A stretch of DNA of 64,000 bases from Thiomonas sp. X19 (GCF_900089495.1 NZ_LT605203.1:545501-609500); one strand, 5' to 3'. Shown: positions 29,240-38,980, counted from the first letter of the stretch. Notes: generated from the letters alone by a model not told the origin. A program made the numbers and translations.

Positions 29240-32200
29240 GTGTCCGCCCTGCACATCTCCCTCAAACTGGCCACCCGCCTGCTGGAAGCCGCCATTGCCC
29301 TGGTGGTCATCAGCTATCTGCTGCTGGCCGTCGGGCTGCTGACCCTGCGCTACGCGGTGCTGCCCAATGCGCAGGAGTTCATCCCGTGGATGGAACAGGC
29401 CAGCAGCCGCGCGCTCGGCCTGCCGGTGCATATCGGCGCGGTGCAAAGCCAGTGGACCGGGCTGCTGCCGACGCTGTCGCTGCGCAATCTGGTGATCGAC
29501 GATCCCCAAGGCCGGCCCGCCTTGCAGTTCGCCTCGGTGGAGGCGCTGCCCTCGTGGAAAAGCCTGCCGCGGCTGCAGCTGAGTTTTGATCAGCTGGTCA
29601 TTCGCGGCGCGCAACTCAGCATCACCCGGCCGGACGCGAGCCATCTCGACGTCGGCGGCATCCGCTTCAGCCTGAACGCCTCGGGCAGCGGCGCTGGCCA
29701 GCGCTTCGCCGACTGGTTGTTCAAGCAGGACCAGATCCTGATCCAGCACAGCCAGATCACCTGGACGGATCAGGCGCGCGGCGCCCCGCCCCTGTTGCTG
29801 CGTGACGTCAACCTGGAACTGAACAACGGCCTGCTGCACCACCGTGCCGCGCTCACGGCCACGCCGCCGCCGGGGCTTGCAGCGCCTTTCGATGTCAAGG
29901 CCGATTTCCGCCAGCCCTTTTTCCTGCGCCACACCGGTGACCTGGCGCGCTGGCAAGGCACGCTCTGGGCCGACTTGCCGCGCGTCGATCTCGGCCAGTT
30001 GGCGCGCTACCTGCCGCTGCCGCTGCAGGTGCAAGGCGGCACCGGGGCGCTGCGCGCCTGGGTCGACGTCGGCCAGCAATTCAACCTGGGGCAGGTCACG
30101 GCCGACGTGGCTTTGCGCAACGCCCAGGCCCAACCCGACCCGGCGCTGCCAACGCTGGCGCTGGCGGAGGTGCGCGGGCGCGTCAGCGGCAAGCCGTTGG
30201 CAGGCGGGCTGCAACTCGGCGTGACCGGGCTGCGGTTCACCACCGCGCAAGGCCAGCGCTTCCCCGCGGTGAACGCCAGCCTGCGGCTGCAGCATCCGCC
30301 CGGCGAGGGCGCCAGCGGCAGCCTCAGCACCGGGGCGCTGGAACTCGCGGCGCTGTCCGCCGTGGCGCAGCACCTGCCATTGCCAGCCGCATGGCATGCG
30401 CGCCTGGAGCAACTGCAGCCGCGCGGCCGCATCGATCGACTCAAGCTCAACTGGCAAGACCAGCCTGGCGCCGCGGCAAGCGCGCTGCCGGCGAGCTACA
30501 CGCTGCAAGCCAGCTTCAGCGGGCTGGGTTGGAACAGCCCGGGGCAGGTGCCCGCAACGGACGCGGCGCGGGGCCAGCCCATCGCCGAGGGGGGCGCTGA
30601 GGGTGCCACCGCGGGTGCCGTTGCCGCCCGGACCAGTGGCCTGCCACGCGGCTTGCCCGGCGTGGAGGGTTTGAGCGGCAGCGTCCAGGCCGACCAGAAC
30701 GGCGGCCAGGCCGATTTGCGCCTGCAGCGAGGCAGCATCGCCCTGCCCACCGTTTTCGAGGCGCCGCGTTTCAGCGTACAGCAACTCGCCACCCGGCTGA
30801 GCTGGAGCCGCCAGCCCGACGGGCAATGGACCGTGCAGACCGCGCGCCTGCAACTGGCAACGCCGGACGCCGCCGGCAGCGCCAGCTTTCGCTACGCCAC
30901 CCAGGCGCATGGCCCCGGCCTGCTCGACCTGAACGCGCAACTGACCCGCGCCGACGCCCGTGCCGTGCCCACTTACCTGCCGCTGGGCATTCCCGAGGCG
31001 ACGCGCGATTTTCTGCGCACGGCCATCGCCGGCGGCAGTTCGCGTGACGTGCGCTTCGTCGTGCACGGCCCGCTGGCCGACTTTCCCTTCAACAAGCCGG
31101 GCAGCCCCGGCAGCTTCAGCGTCAAGGCGCGCATCGACAACGGCGTGTTCAACGCCGCGCCACTCCACATCCTGCCCAAGGGCGAGCAGGCGCGGGCCGA
31201 CAACGTGCGCGCCAACGCCCAATGGCCCGTGTTCAGCCACATCAACGGCCTGCTGGAATTCACCGGCCACAGCCTGCAGGCCAAGGGCGCTTCGGCCCGG
31301 GTCTATGGCGCCAGCCTGAAGCAGGTGAACCTGAGCCTGCCCGACTTTGCCAAGCCGGTGCTCAGCGCCAGCGGCCAGGCCCAGGCCCAGGCCGCGGACG
31401 CGCTGCGCTATGTGCGCGAAAGCCCGCTCGACGCCATGCTCGGCCATGCGCTCAGCCGGGTGCAGGCCAGCGGCCCCGTGCAGCTCGATCTGGCGCTGCA
31501 ATTGCCCTTCCACGACATGAAACAGTCCAGCGTGAGCGGCCAGCTCCAGCTGCAGGGCGACCAGGTGGATTACCTGCCCAGCCTGCCGTCGTTCGATGGC
31601 GTGCGTGGACAGGTGAACTTCACCGACAGCGGCTTCAAGCTGCAGCTCACCGCGCAGAACTTTCTCGGTGGTCCGCTGCAGTTGAGCGGTGGCCAGGGCG
31701 GTGGCCAGGCGCTGGCCCTCGTCGCCAACGGAACCACCACCTCGCAGGCCTTGCAGGCCGCGCCACGGCTGGCGCAATGGTCCGACCTGCTGCACCACCT
31801 GCAGGGGCAGGCGCGCTACACCGCCCAGATCCATATGGCGCACACCCCGCAGGGTTTGCAGCCGCAGGTGCAGTTGCAGAGCAGCCTGGTGGGCATGGCC
31901 ATCGACCTGCCGCCACCGCTGGGCAAGCCGGCCGACGCGACCGACACCCTCCATTTCAGCCAGAGCATCGACACGGCCGCCGCCGCGACGGACACGGTGC
32001 AGAGCCTCTGGCGCATCGACCTCGGCGGCGATTTGCGCGCGCGTTTCGTGCGCAACATCACGCCACAGGGCGCGGTGCTGCAAAGCGGCGGCATCGCCCT
32101 CGGTCCCCAGGCTGAACTGGCGCAGCCAGCCAGCGGGGTGCAGGCCAGCGTGGTGCTGCCACTGCTGGATGTGGATGCCTGGCAGCGGGCTCTCTCCGCC

Positions 32201-33439
32201 TCGGGCAGTGCGCAAGCTGCTTTCGGCGGCCAGGTTTCGGGCACCGATGTGTCGGGCTACTTGCCGCAAACCCTGGCCCTGCGAGTGGGCCGCCTCACCG
32301 TGTCGGGCCGCGTGTTCGACAACGTGGTGCTGGGCGCCACGCGCAGCGGCTCGCTGTGGCAGGCCAATCTCGCCAGCCGACAGATGGCGGGCGCGGTGGC
32401 CTGGCAGATGGGCCAGGGCGACGCGCCCGGCAGCATCACCGCCCGCCTCACGCATTTGAGTCTGCCGAAGAGTGTCGATCCGGATGTCGAACGCATGCTG
32501 GAGCGGCAGCCGCGCAACATGCCGGCGCTGAATGTGGTGGCCGACAACGTCGACCTCCACGGCCACGCCTTCAGCCGGCTGGAAGTGCAGGCCACCAACC
32601 GCGACCAGGGCGGCGTGAAGGAATGGCGCCTCGACCACTTCGCGCTCGACTCGCCCGACGCCACCCTCACCGGCGTTGGTGACTGGGCCGCGACCGGAGC
32701 GGCGACCGCAACGGCGGCTGCGGCGGGCAACCTGGCGCCGCGGCGCACCTCCATCGGCTTCAAGCTCGCCATTCAGGACGCCGGCTCGCTGCTGGCGCGG
32801 CTGGGCAAGCCCGGCCTGCTCAAGGGCGGCAAGGGCACGATGCAGGGCACGGTGACGTGGATCGGGTCGCCCCTGTCGCCCGACTACCCAACCTTGTCGG
32901 GCCAGTTCAGCCTCGACCTTGGCAAGGGCCAGTTCCTCAAGGCCGACCCCGGCATCGCCAAGCTGTTGGGCGTGCTCAGCCTGCAAAGCCTGCCGCGCCG
33001 GCTGCTGTTCAACTTCAGCGACTTGTTCGAGTCCGGCTTCGTCTTCGACAAGGTTGGCACCGACGTGCAGGTGCAGGACGGCATCGCCACCACCCACGAC
33101 TTCAAGATGAGCGGCGTGGCCGCCACCGTGTTCATCGACGGCAGCGCCAACCTCGCGCAGGAAACCCAGGACCTGTATGTGATCGTCGTACCCGAGATCA
33201 ACGCCGGCTCGGCCTCGCTGGCCTATGCTTTGATCAACCCCGCCATCGGCCTGGGCACCTTCATCGCCCAGCTGATTGCGCGCAAGCCGCTGATGAAAGC
33301 CTTCACCTACGGCTACCGCGTCACCGGCACCTGGGCCAAGCCCGATGTGCGCGAGGTCGATGGCGACAAGGACAAACCCGCCGCAGCAAGCACCCCGGCC
33401 GCAGCCGCCAGCGCGGCGGCGCGCGCAGCATCACCCTGA
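29240..33439 (+). CDS. yhdP: YhdP-family AsmA-like protein (TIGR02099)
   Basis: A very large protein of 1,399 residues. One N-terminal transmembrane helix (LLEAAIALVVISYLLLAVGL, about residues 11-30) anchors a long periplasmic repeat-beta-groove region. The C-terminal part (FNFSDLFESGFVFDKVGTDV, then YVIVVPEINAGSASLAYALI) is the YhdP signature. The family moves phospholipids between inner and outer membranes. I chose GTG 29240 because it directly precedes the membrane helix; the frame is open to 29144. A low-complexity Ala/Pro tail ends the protein. nit follows 57 bases later. Confidence 0.9.
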   Translation: MSALHISLKLATRLLEAAIALVVISYLLLAVGLLTLRYAVLPNAQEFIPWMEQASSRALGLPVHIGAVQSQWTGLLPTLSLRNLVIDDPQGRPALQFASVEALPSWKSLPRLQLSFDQLVIRGAQLSITRPDASHLDVGGIRFSLNASGSGAGQRFADWLFKQDQILIQHSQITWTDQARGAPPLLLRDVNLELNNGLLHHRAALTATPPPGLAAPFDVKADFRQPFFLRHTGDLARWQGTLWADLPRVDLGQLARYLPLPLQVQGGTGALRAWVDVGQQFNLGQVTADVALRNAQAQPDPALPTLALAEVRGRVSGKPLAGGLQLGVTGLRFTTAQGQRFPAVNASLRLQHPPGEGASGSLSTGALELAALSAVAQHLPLPAAWHARLEQLQPRGRIDRLKLNWQDQPGAAASALPASYTLQASFSGLGWNSPGQVPATDAARGQPIAEGGAEGATAGAVAARTSGLPRGLPGVEGLSGSVQADQNGGQADLRLQRGSIALPTVFEAPRFSVQQLATRLSWSRQPDGQWTVQTARLQLATPDAAGSASFRYATQAHGPGLLDLNAQLTRADARAVPTYLPLGIPEATRDFLRTAIAGGSSRDVRFVVHGPLADFPFNKPGSPGSFSVKARIDNGVFNAAPLHILPKGEQARADNVRANAQWPVFSHINGLLEFTGHSLQAKGASARVYGASLKQVNLSLPDFAKPVLSASGQAQAQAADALRYVRESPLDAMLGHALSRVQASGPVQLDLALQLPFHDMKQSSVSGQLQLQGDQVDYLPSLPSFDGVRGQVNFTDSGFKLQLTAQNFLGGPLQLSGGQGGGQALALVANGTTTSQALQAAPRLAQWSDLLHHLQGQARYTAQIHMAHTPQGLQPQVQLQSSLVGMAIDLPPPLGKPADATDTLHFSQSIDTAAAATDTVQSLWRIDLGGDLRARFVRNITPQGAVLQSGGIALGPQAELAQPASGVQASVVLPLLDVDAWQRALSASGSAQAAFGGQVSGTDVSGYLPQTLALRVGRLTVSGRVFDNVVLGATRSGSLWQANLASRQMAGAVAWQMGQGDAPGSITARLTHLSLPKSVDPDVERMLERQPRNMPALNVVADNVDLHGHAFSRLEVQATNRDQGGVKEWRLDHFALDSPDATLTGVGDWAATGAATATAAAAGNLAPRRTSIGFKLAIQDAGSLLARLGKPGLLKGGKGTMQGTVTWIGSPLSPDYPTLSGQFSLDLGKGQFLKADPGIAKLLGVLSLQSLPRRLLFNFSDLFESGFVFDKVGTDVQVQDGIATTHDFKMSGVAATVFIDGSANLAQETQDLYVIVVPEINAGSASLAYALINPAIGLGTFIAQLIARKPLMKAFTYGYRVTGTWAKPDVREVDGDKDKPAAASTPAAAASAAARAASP

Positions 33440-33496
33440 CGCCGCAAACGCAGTTCAGAACGCAGTCCAAACGCAGCTTCGAACGAGGAACAAGCC

Positions 33497-34315
33497 ATGC
33501 AGATCGCCTCCATCCAGATGGTCTCGTCCACCCGGGTCGACACCAACCTCCAGCGCGCCGACGCCCTGCTCGAAGAAGCCGCGCGGCGCGGCGCGCAACT
33601 CGCCGTGCTGCCCGAATACTTCTGCCTCATGGGCGCCGCCGAGGGCGACAAGGTGCGGCTGCGCGAGCAGCCCGGCAACGGCCCCATCCAGCACTTTTTG
33701 CAAGACGCCGCGCGGCGCCACGGCCTGTGGCTGGCCGGCGGCTCCATGCCCCTGGCCTGCCCCGATCCAGGGCGCGTGCTCAACACCACCCTGGTGTTCA
33801 ACCCCCAGGGCCAGCAAGTGGCGCGCTACGACAAGATGCACCTGTTCGCCTTCGAGCGCGGCGCCGAGCGCTACGCCGAAGCCGACAGCATCGCCCCCGG
33901 CAGCGAACCCGTCGCCTTCGACTGCGACGGCTTGCGCGTGGGCCTGTCCATCTGCTACGACCTGCGCTTCCCGGAGCTGTACCGCCAGCTTTCAGCGCCC
34001 GTGGGGGCCGTTCGTCATTGCGACGTCTTCCTCGTCCCCTCCGCGTTCACCCACACCACCGGCGAAAAGCACTGGGAGGTGCTGCTGCGCGCCCGCGCCA
34101 TCGAAAACCTGGCCTATGTCGTGGCCAGCGCCCAGGGCGGGCGCCATGAAAACGGCCGCCGCACCTGGGGCCACAGCATGATCGTCGACCCCTGGGGCGA
34201 CGTGCTGGCGATGCAGGCCGAGGGCGAGGGCGTCGTGGTGGCCGCCGTCGACACCACGAGGATTGCCGAAGTCCGCACCAGCCTGCCCGCACTGCGGCAC
34301 CGGCTCATCAACTGA
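33497..34315 (+). CDS. Nitrilase-family amidohydrolase (Nit1-like, deaminated glutathione amidase)
   Basis: A 272-residue carbon-nitrogen hydrolase with the full catalytic triad: Glu40 in AVLPEYF, Lys113 in RYDKMHLF and Cys153 in LSICYDLRFPELY. Relatives beside yhdP in betaproteobacteria are of the Nit1 type, which repairs deaminated glutathione. In those genomes tldD normally follows; here the sequence after the stop turns into insertion-sequence debris. The gene itself looks intact. Confidence 0.88.
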   Translation: MQIASIQMVSSTRVDTNLQRADALLEEAARRGAQLAVLPEYFCLMGAAEGDKVRLREQPGNGPIQHFLQDAARRHGLWLAGGSMPLACPDPGRVLNTTLVFNPQGQQVARYDKMHLFAFERGAERYAEADSIAPGSEPVAFDCDGLRVGLSICYDLRFPELYRQLSAPVGAVRHCDVFLVPSAFTHTTGEKHWEVLLRARAIENLAYVVASAQGGRHENGRRTWGHSMIVDPWGDVLAMQAEGEGVVVAAVDTTRIAEVRTSLPALRHRLIN

Positions 34316-34421
34316 GGCGGCAGTCTACGCACCGAGGTGGGTTTCGAGCACTGATTTCGAGAGCGCCAAGTCCTTCATTTGCGGCGCTTGCGATGCTCGA
34401 TGTCATCGGTCTCGGCAACGG

Positions 34422-34685
34422 TCATGATGTTGCCTCCCAGCGGATGGCAATGGCCTCCGCATCGAGGAGAACAAACCAATAGCTTCAAAATATCAGCCAT
34501 CCGTCGCGAATCGTGTGTGCCGCGCGGTCGTAGATGAGGACACGGACAACGACTTGGTACTTGCTGGTCGACCACATCAGACCAAGTGGAGGAAACCAGC
34601 CCGACTTGGCCTCGAGGATCTCATAGTTGTTCTGTGCCGCCCAGCCTGCAGCCATCGCATCCCTGCGGGCGTTGTGCGCGCGCAT
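34422..34685 (-). pseudogene. Fragment of a small conserved hypothetical gene, cut by IS1380 and with an in-frame TGA
   Basis: From 34,685 the frame reads ARRDAMAAGWAAQNNYEILEA, shown here only in part, then STSKYQVVVRVLIYDR and RDGWLIF. A TGA stop (34,485-34,487) follows, and then SYWFVLLDAEAIAIRWE to the next stop. The two parts join into the pattern I recall from a family of small bacterial proteins of unknown function ending in GWVRFGSWWLGL..VEVRWD. A GGA-to-TGA change would explain the stop. The IS1380 end lies only seven bases upstream of the first Met, so the 5' part is lost. A function cannot be given. Confidence 0.45.
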
Positions 34686-34691
34686 CCAATA

Positions 34692-36407
34692 ACCTGAATC
34701 CGTGACTTCCGATAATCCATCGACTTGAAAGCTGATTGTGACGGCCCGATTTTCCCGATTTCCCGCAGGTTCACGGTTCGAGCGCCGTGTCGAAGGGGGC
34801 TGTGGGGCTGTGCGCGAACGATCGGCCCCCTTGATCGGTCATTTCGGGTGGGTTGCGCGCAGCCGTTCCCCCGCTGAGCCCTTGTGGCCAGCGTCTTGGG
34901 GTGCTGGGAAAGCTTGGACTGCGTCTTCAGCCGCTGGCGGCGAACTGCGCATGCAGATCGCAAAAGGCACGGGCTGCCTTGTCGTTGGCGCCCAGTCCCA
35001 ACCACAGCCGCCCGCCATGGTTGATCACGCGTGCTGCGCGGATGACAAGTTCCTGGATCACAGTCTTCAGACGCCGTCGCCTGGCCGCATGGCGCACCGG
35101 TGCATGCGGCCCCAGCAGCCCTTGCTGCCCCATGAGGCGCAGCACGTTCATCGTCAGGGCCGCAAGCTGGCAGACAAGATCGTTCGTGTCGAACTTCCCC
35201 GAGGGCAGTCGCTCCAGATCCATGTCGGTTTTGAATTCCGCATGGAACTGCTCGTGCGTAGCGTGCCCGGCGTACAGGTCGATGATCGCCTCGGCGCTGA
35301 TGGCCTTGGGCAAGCTTGTCGTCCAGCCCTCCAAGATGATCTCGGGGACCAAAAACTGCTGGCCACGGGCATCGACGGTGCGCTCCGTGATGCGCACAAT
35401 GCGGCGCAGGCGATGGGCGATGCCTTCGACCTGCACGGCCACCTCCCAAACCGCCACGCGCTTGCCTGCGCGCGGATGCTGCCACAACAAACCCCCTTCC
35501 AGTTCCTGCCGTCGCAAGACCTCCAGAGGATCGGTCTTGCGGGGATTCCACTTGATCAGAACATCGACCCGGGGCAGTCCTGGCCTGTTGCAGCGCTGCA
35601 TGTCGGCCATCAAGGCGGCCGAGCAAAACCCCGCATCCATGCGCACGAGAATCGGCGCCTTGGGGCCTGCGGTCGACAGGCGCTGCGCCATGGGCACGGC
35701 CGTCTCGAGGTTGTAGGTCGTCTCCGAAGCCGAGTGCTGCGCGCCCGGACGTAGGGCGAACTCCAGGCAAAACCCATGCGTGCCCAGGTAGGCCGCCAGC
35801 GGGCAGTAGCCATCGACCCCCGCGTAGGTGCGGCTCACCCCATCCTTGGCTGTGCCCGAGTTGTCCATCGCGAAGGTGTCGATGTCCAGCGGCACATGAC
35901 CGCAAGGCAAAAGACCATAGTCCGGTTGGCTCTTGCGCAGCAGCGCTTCAATCGCCTGGGAGGTGAAGTCAAACCACAGGGCGGCCTGCGCATCCAGGCG
36001 CTGGCGCAGGGTGGGCGAGGACGGCACACCCACCAGACCCAGCGCCTCCTGGAAGAAACGATCGCCTCGAAAGCCTTCGATGGCATCGAAGTCGCTCTTG
36101 CTCTGCGCGAGCAAGCCAACATAGCTGCGCATCAGTGTGCTGGGCGGCAGTCCGCCGCGGCAAGGCCACTGGGCATCCAGGCGTTTGAACAGAGGATCGA
36201 GGCGCTTGAGGTGATGACCGACAAGGGCCAGACCGGCCACCGGCGTCAGGTCATAGTCGAGTTGCTTGACGCGAAATCCAAACCCCATGCCATACCCCGG
36301 AACGTTCACCCGCTGGGTGAGAAGACAAAGGGGTCATTTTATCGAATAAACCATTATGCATCAACAACTTATGAAAATTCCGCATGCCCGAGCTCACGGA
36401 TTCAGGT
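34692..36407 (-). mobile_element. IS1380-family insertion sequence
   Basis: Perfect 14-bp terminal inverted repeats were found: ACCTGAATCCGTGA at 34,692-34,705 and TCACGGATTCAGGT at 36,394-36,407. They enclose 1,716 bases with one full transposase gene. No matching target duplication is seen next to the ends, so one flank may have been rearranged, for instance when the neighbouring IS110-type element arrived. Confidence 0.85.
34927..36309 (-). CDS. IS1380-family transposase
   Basis: A 460-residue DDE transposase. Candidate catalytic residues are Asp in DIDTFAMDNSGTAKDG, Asp in LVRMDAGFCSAALMAD and Glu in ATHEQFHAEFKTDMDLERL, the last being the IS1380 signature. The reading frame is complete, has no stops and is flanked by matching terminal repeats, so the element may still be active. 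Confidence 0.9.
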   Translation of the reverse strand: MNVPGYGMGFGFRVKQLDYDLTPVAGLALVGHHLKRLDPLFKRLDAQWPCRGGLPPSTLMRSYVGLLAQSKSDFDAIEGFRGDRFFQEALGLVGVPSSPTLRQRLDAQAALWFDFTSQAIEALLRKSQPDYGLLPCGHVPLDIDTFAMDNSGTAKDGVSRTYAGVDGYCPLAAYLGTHGFCLEFALRPGAQHSASETTYNLETAVPMAQRLSTAGPKAPILVRMDAGFCSAALMADMQRCNRPGLPRVDVLIKWNPRKTDPLEVLRRQELEGGLLWQHPRAGKRVAVWEVAVQVEGIAHRLRRIVRITERTVDARGQQFLVPEIILEGWTTSLPKAISAEAIIDLYAGHATHEQFHAEFKTDMDLERLPSGKFDTNDLVCQLAALTMNVLRLMGQQGLLGPHAPVRHAARRRRLKTVIQELVIRAARVINHGGRLWLGLGANDKAARAFCDLHAQFAASG

Positions 36408-36458
36408 AGAAGTGCACACTTAATTTATTAACGATCTCTTACGACGATTGGCCTGGAT

Positions 36459-37466
36459 TTGGCAAAGAGCGTCTTGGTCGTCCACGGTGTGGATGCGCAG
36501 GGCAAGACCGTGCTGAAGAAGCAGCTTCGGCGCGATCAGGTGACGGCGTACTTCGCCAACCTTCCGGCATGCCTGGTCGGCATGGAAGCCTGTGGCAGCG
36601 CCCACCACTGGGCGCGGCAGTTGCGGGCGCTGGGGCATGAGGTCCGGCTGATGGCGCCGCAGTTCGTCAAACCCTATGTGAAGACCAACAAGAACGACGC
36701 GGCCGATGCGCAAGCCATTGGCGAAGCCGTGGCGCGCCCGAGCATGCGTTTCGTGCCGGTGAAGACGCCCGAGCAACAGGCGATCCTGGCCTTGCACCGT
36801 GCGCGCCAGGGATTTGTCGAAGAACGCACCGCACACGCCAATCGCATCCGCGGGTTGCTGGCCGAGTACGGGCTGGTTTTGCCGCAGGGAATCGCCCACA
36901 TTCGCCAGCGCGTGCCGCTGCTGGTGGATGAGGCGCGCCAGAAGCTGCCCGGGATGTTCATCGAGCTCATCGGCAGGCTGCTGGAGCACTTCAAGGTGGT
37001 GGACGCCCAGGTCCATGACCTGGAGGCGCAGATCGAGCGCTGGGCGCAAGAGCAAGACGACTGCCGCAGGCTACAGGCCATCCCCGGCATCGGCCCCATC
37101 ACCGCCAGCGCCCTGGTGGCGAGCATCGGTGACGCCCGCGCCTTCAGCTCGGGGCGGCAACTCGCTGCCTGGCTGGGCCTGGTTCCCCGCCAGCATTCCA
37201 GTGGCGGCAAGAACGTGCTGCTGGGCATGAGCAAGCGGGGCGACAGTTACCTGCGCACCCTGCTCATTCATGGTGCGCGCTCGGTGATTTTTGCCAGGCA
37301 GCGTAAGGCTCCTGTGGGGAGTTGGCTGCAGAAGTTGCTCGCCAGGTGCCATGCCAACGTTGCCGCCGTGGCGCTAGCTAACAAGAACGCGCGCACGATC
37401 TGGGCGCTGCTGGCGCACAAGCGCAGTTATCAGGCTGGCTTCGTGCCCACACCGCAGCAAGGATGA
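36459..37466 (+). CDS. IS110-family (IS1111 group) transposase, 5' end abnormal
   Basis: A DEDD transposase of about 335 residues. The N-terminal RuvC-like domain has MEACGSAHHWARQLRALG and KTNKNDAADAQAI, and the C-terminal domain has IPGIGPITASALVASIGD and LVPRQHSSGGKNVLLGMSKR. The IS1111-group ending LANKNARTIWALLAHK is present. The frame upstream reads LTTIGLDLAKSV, which holds the first catalytic Asp, but no ATG, GTG or TTG precedes it; the frame opens at 36,432 after a stop. The first usual start (TTG 36459) lies one codon after that Asp, so the enzyme may be dead or need an unusual start such as CTG 36453. Confidence 0.85.
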   Translation: MAKSVLVVHGVDAQGKTVLKKQLRRDQVTAYFANLPACLVGMEACGSAHHWARQLRALGHEVRLMAPQFVKPYVKTNKNDAADAQAIGEAVARPSMRFVPVKTPEQQAILALHRARQGFVEERTAHANRIRGLLAEYGLVLPQGIAHIRQRVPLLVDEARQKLPGMFIELIGRLLEHFKVVDAQVHDLEAQIERWAQEQDDCRRLQAIPGIGPITASALVASIGDARAFSSGRQLAAWLGLVPRQHSSGGKNVLLGMSKRGDSYLRTLLIHGARSVIFARQRKAPVGSWLQKLLARCHANVAAVALANKNARTIWALLAHKRSYQAGFVPTPQQG

Positions 37467-37503
37467 GCAGCATGGCGCACCACGATGGTCGCGCGGGGTC
37501 TGC

Positions 37504-37606
37504 AGGGAGGTGGCCCCCAGCGGGCTGTGGTCCACCTCCCTACACAAGCGTATGCATGTGCAGCGTCAAGGGGTTGCTGCGCAGCTCTGACGAGCGCCCT
37601 TGACGC
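37504..37606 (+). ncRNA. Candidate IS1111 guide RNA (seekRNA / bridge RNA type)
   Basis: Just after the transposase gene, where IS1111-group elements encode their guide RNA, two strong hairpins stand in a row. The first pairs 37,504-37,513 with 37,532-37,541 (10 bp, AGGGAGGTGG). The second pairs 37,563-37,572 with 37,597-37,606 (10 bp, GCGTCAAGGG). The loops are 18 and 24 bases, large enough to serve as target- and donor-recognition loops. The ends of the RNA cannot be set from sequence; the coordinates cover the two hairpins only. Confidence 0.55.
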
Positions 37607-37833
37607 CACCCGCAGCACAGGTTTCCGCCAACGCTTTGAGGAGTTTCCCCACCGATTGCTTCAGGCGATCAAGCAGTGATGGCAAGATAGGTCAGACCGG
37701 GATTGGTCAAATCTGGCGAACTCAACGAGCATTCAAGCCCGATGGATTGATGAGATACCGATCCGCGAATTCCATCAGGGCCAGCGGCACCATGCCGCAG
37801 CAAAGGCCGGATGTATGGCTGCAATCGACCCCT

Positions 37834-38745
37834 TCAAACCGTCATGCGCGAAAGCCTTGCAAGCCGGGGGCACCCATGTATGAGTTCCGGGCTATAGCTG
37901 GGCAGGTCGAACAGCTCGATGGCCTCCTTGTGCCGGGCCACCCATTCCTTCACCGGCTTGCCGTGATGCACACTCAGGTTGTCCAGGATGAGGAAGACCT
38001 TGCAGCCGGCATCCTTCACCAGCGCTTCGAAGAAGGCGATGAGGCGCTCGTGGTTGAACGCCTCGTCGATGATCATCCAGCGCGCCTTGCCCTGGTTGGT
38101 GATGCTGGCGATCATGGACAGCTTCTGGCGCGTGCCGCCCACGGCCCTCGCCACCGGCGTGCGGCCCTTGGGCGCAAAGCTGCGGCCACGCACATCGGTG
38201 TTGACCAGTGCCGTCTCGTCACCCCAATGGATTTCACCCTTCTCGGCTTTGGCACGTTCGGCAAGGGCTGGGTACTGCGTATCCAGCCAGGCCAGCACCG
38301 CAGCAGGGGACTGCTCATAGGCGCGGCGGATGGGCTTTTGCGGCGTGAACCCCCAGCGCGCCAGAGACTTGCCCACGGAGCGCACCTGCAAGGCCATGCC
38401 GCATTCGCGTTCGATGAGTTGCATCACGGCCGCTCGGCTCCACAGGGCAAAGTCCATCTTGAGTTGCTCGGGACGGTGGTCACAGATCATCTGTTGCAGG
38501 CGCGCTTCTTGCTCCGCACTGAGCACACGCTGCTGCCCCTGCCGACGGCCTCTGCGCTGGGGCGCCAGCGCAGCCATCCCCCCGGCTTCATAACGGTCAA
38601 TGGTCTTGCTCACCGCCGTGTAGCTCAGCCCCACGTCGGCGGCAATCTGCGTGCGCGTGCGCCCGCGTTGGTGCGCCCGAACGACCTGCCGGCGCCGCTC
38701 GTGTTGCTCGGCTGACGTCAGCCGTCTTGCATCGTCGTTGTCCAT
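37834..38745 (-). pseudogene. IS630-family transposase, truncated at the C-terminus
   Basis: The N-terminal helix-turn-helix (RTRTQIAADVGLSYTAVSKT) and the first two DDE residues (WGDETAL and LILDNLSVHHG) are present. After FDLPSYSPEL, where the family goes on with NPDE and the third catalytic residue, the sequence switches to unrelated IHGCPRLARLSR and ends. So the last acidic residue and perhaps 60 residues are missing, and the left end of the element is lost near 37,878. Start ATG 38745 precedes DNDDARRLTSAEQ. Confidence 0.8.
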
Positions 38746-38773
38746 GAACTCGCACACCACCCTAAAGTTCAAT

Positions 38774-38980
38774 CTATTTAAGGGCAGAATCTATAACAGT
38801 GCCGAACTGCGGCTCGTACAGATCGGGTTTGAGCACGCCTTCCTTGAGGTTGTCAAGCACGACGTGACGGCAGGAGTCGGCGAAGGCGACCTGGTCGACC
38901 AGGCTCAGACAGATGGTCGCGGTGCAGCGCTTGAAGTGCCATGGCGCCTCAATGAACTTGAACTGCGGTGCAGCACGCAC
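38774..38980 (-). pseudogene. Remnant of an IS21-family IstA transposase
   Basis: The translation holds CRHVVLDNLKEGVLKPDLYEP, quoted here as CRHVVLDNLKEG and VLKPDLYEP, a stretch typical of IS21 IstA proteins. It breaks off at DLYEPQ, exactly where the IS630 end begins (TTATAGATTCTGCCC on the minus strand). Upstream the similarity fades. No istB is nearby. IS630 most likely jumped into this older copy. Confidence 0.5.

Noticed and set aside
29204..33097. Open frame of 1,297 codons on the minus strand opposite yhdP
   Set aside because: Same cause. The composition is extreme (Gln, Arg, Gly, His), no start or ribosome site makes sense, and YhdP on the plus strand is certain.
34485..34487. TGA in the small hypothetical gene read as selenocysteine
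   Set aside because: No SECIS-like hairpin directly follows, the family has Gly there, and the 5' end is already lost to an insertion sequence.
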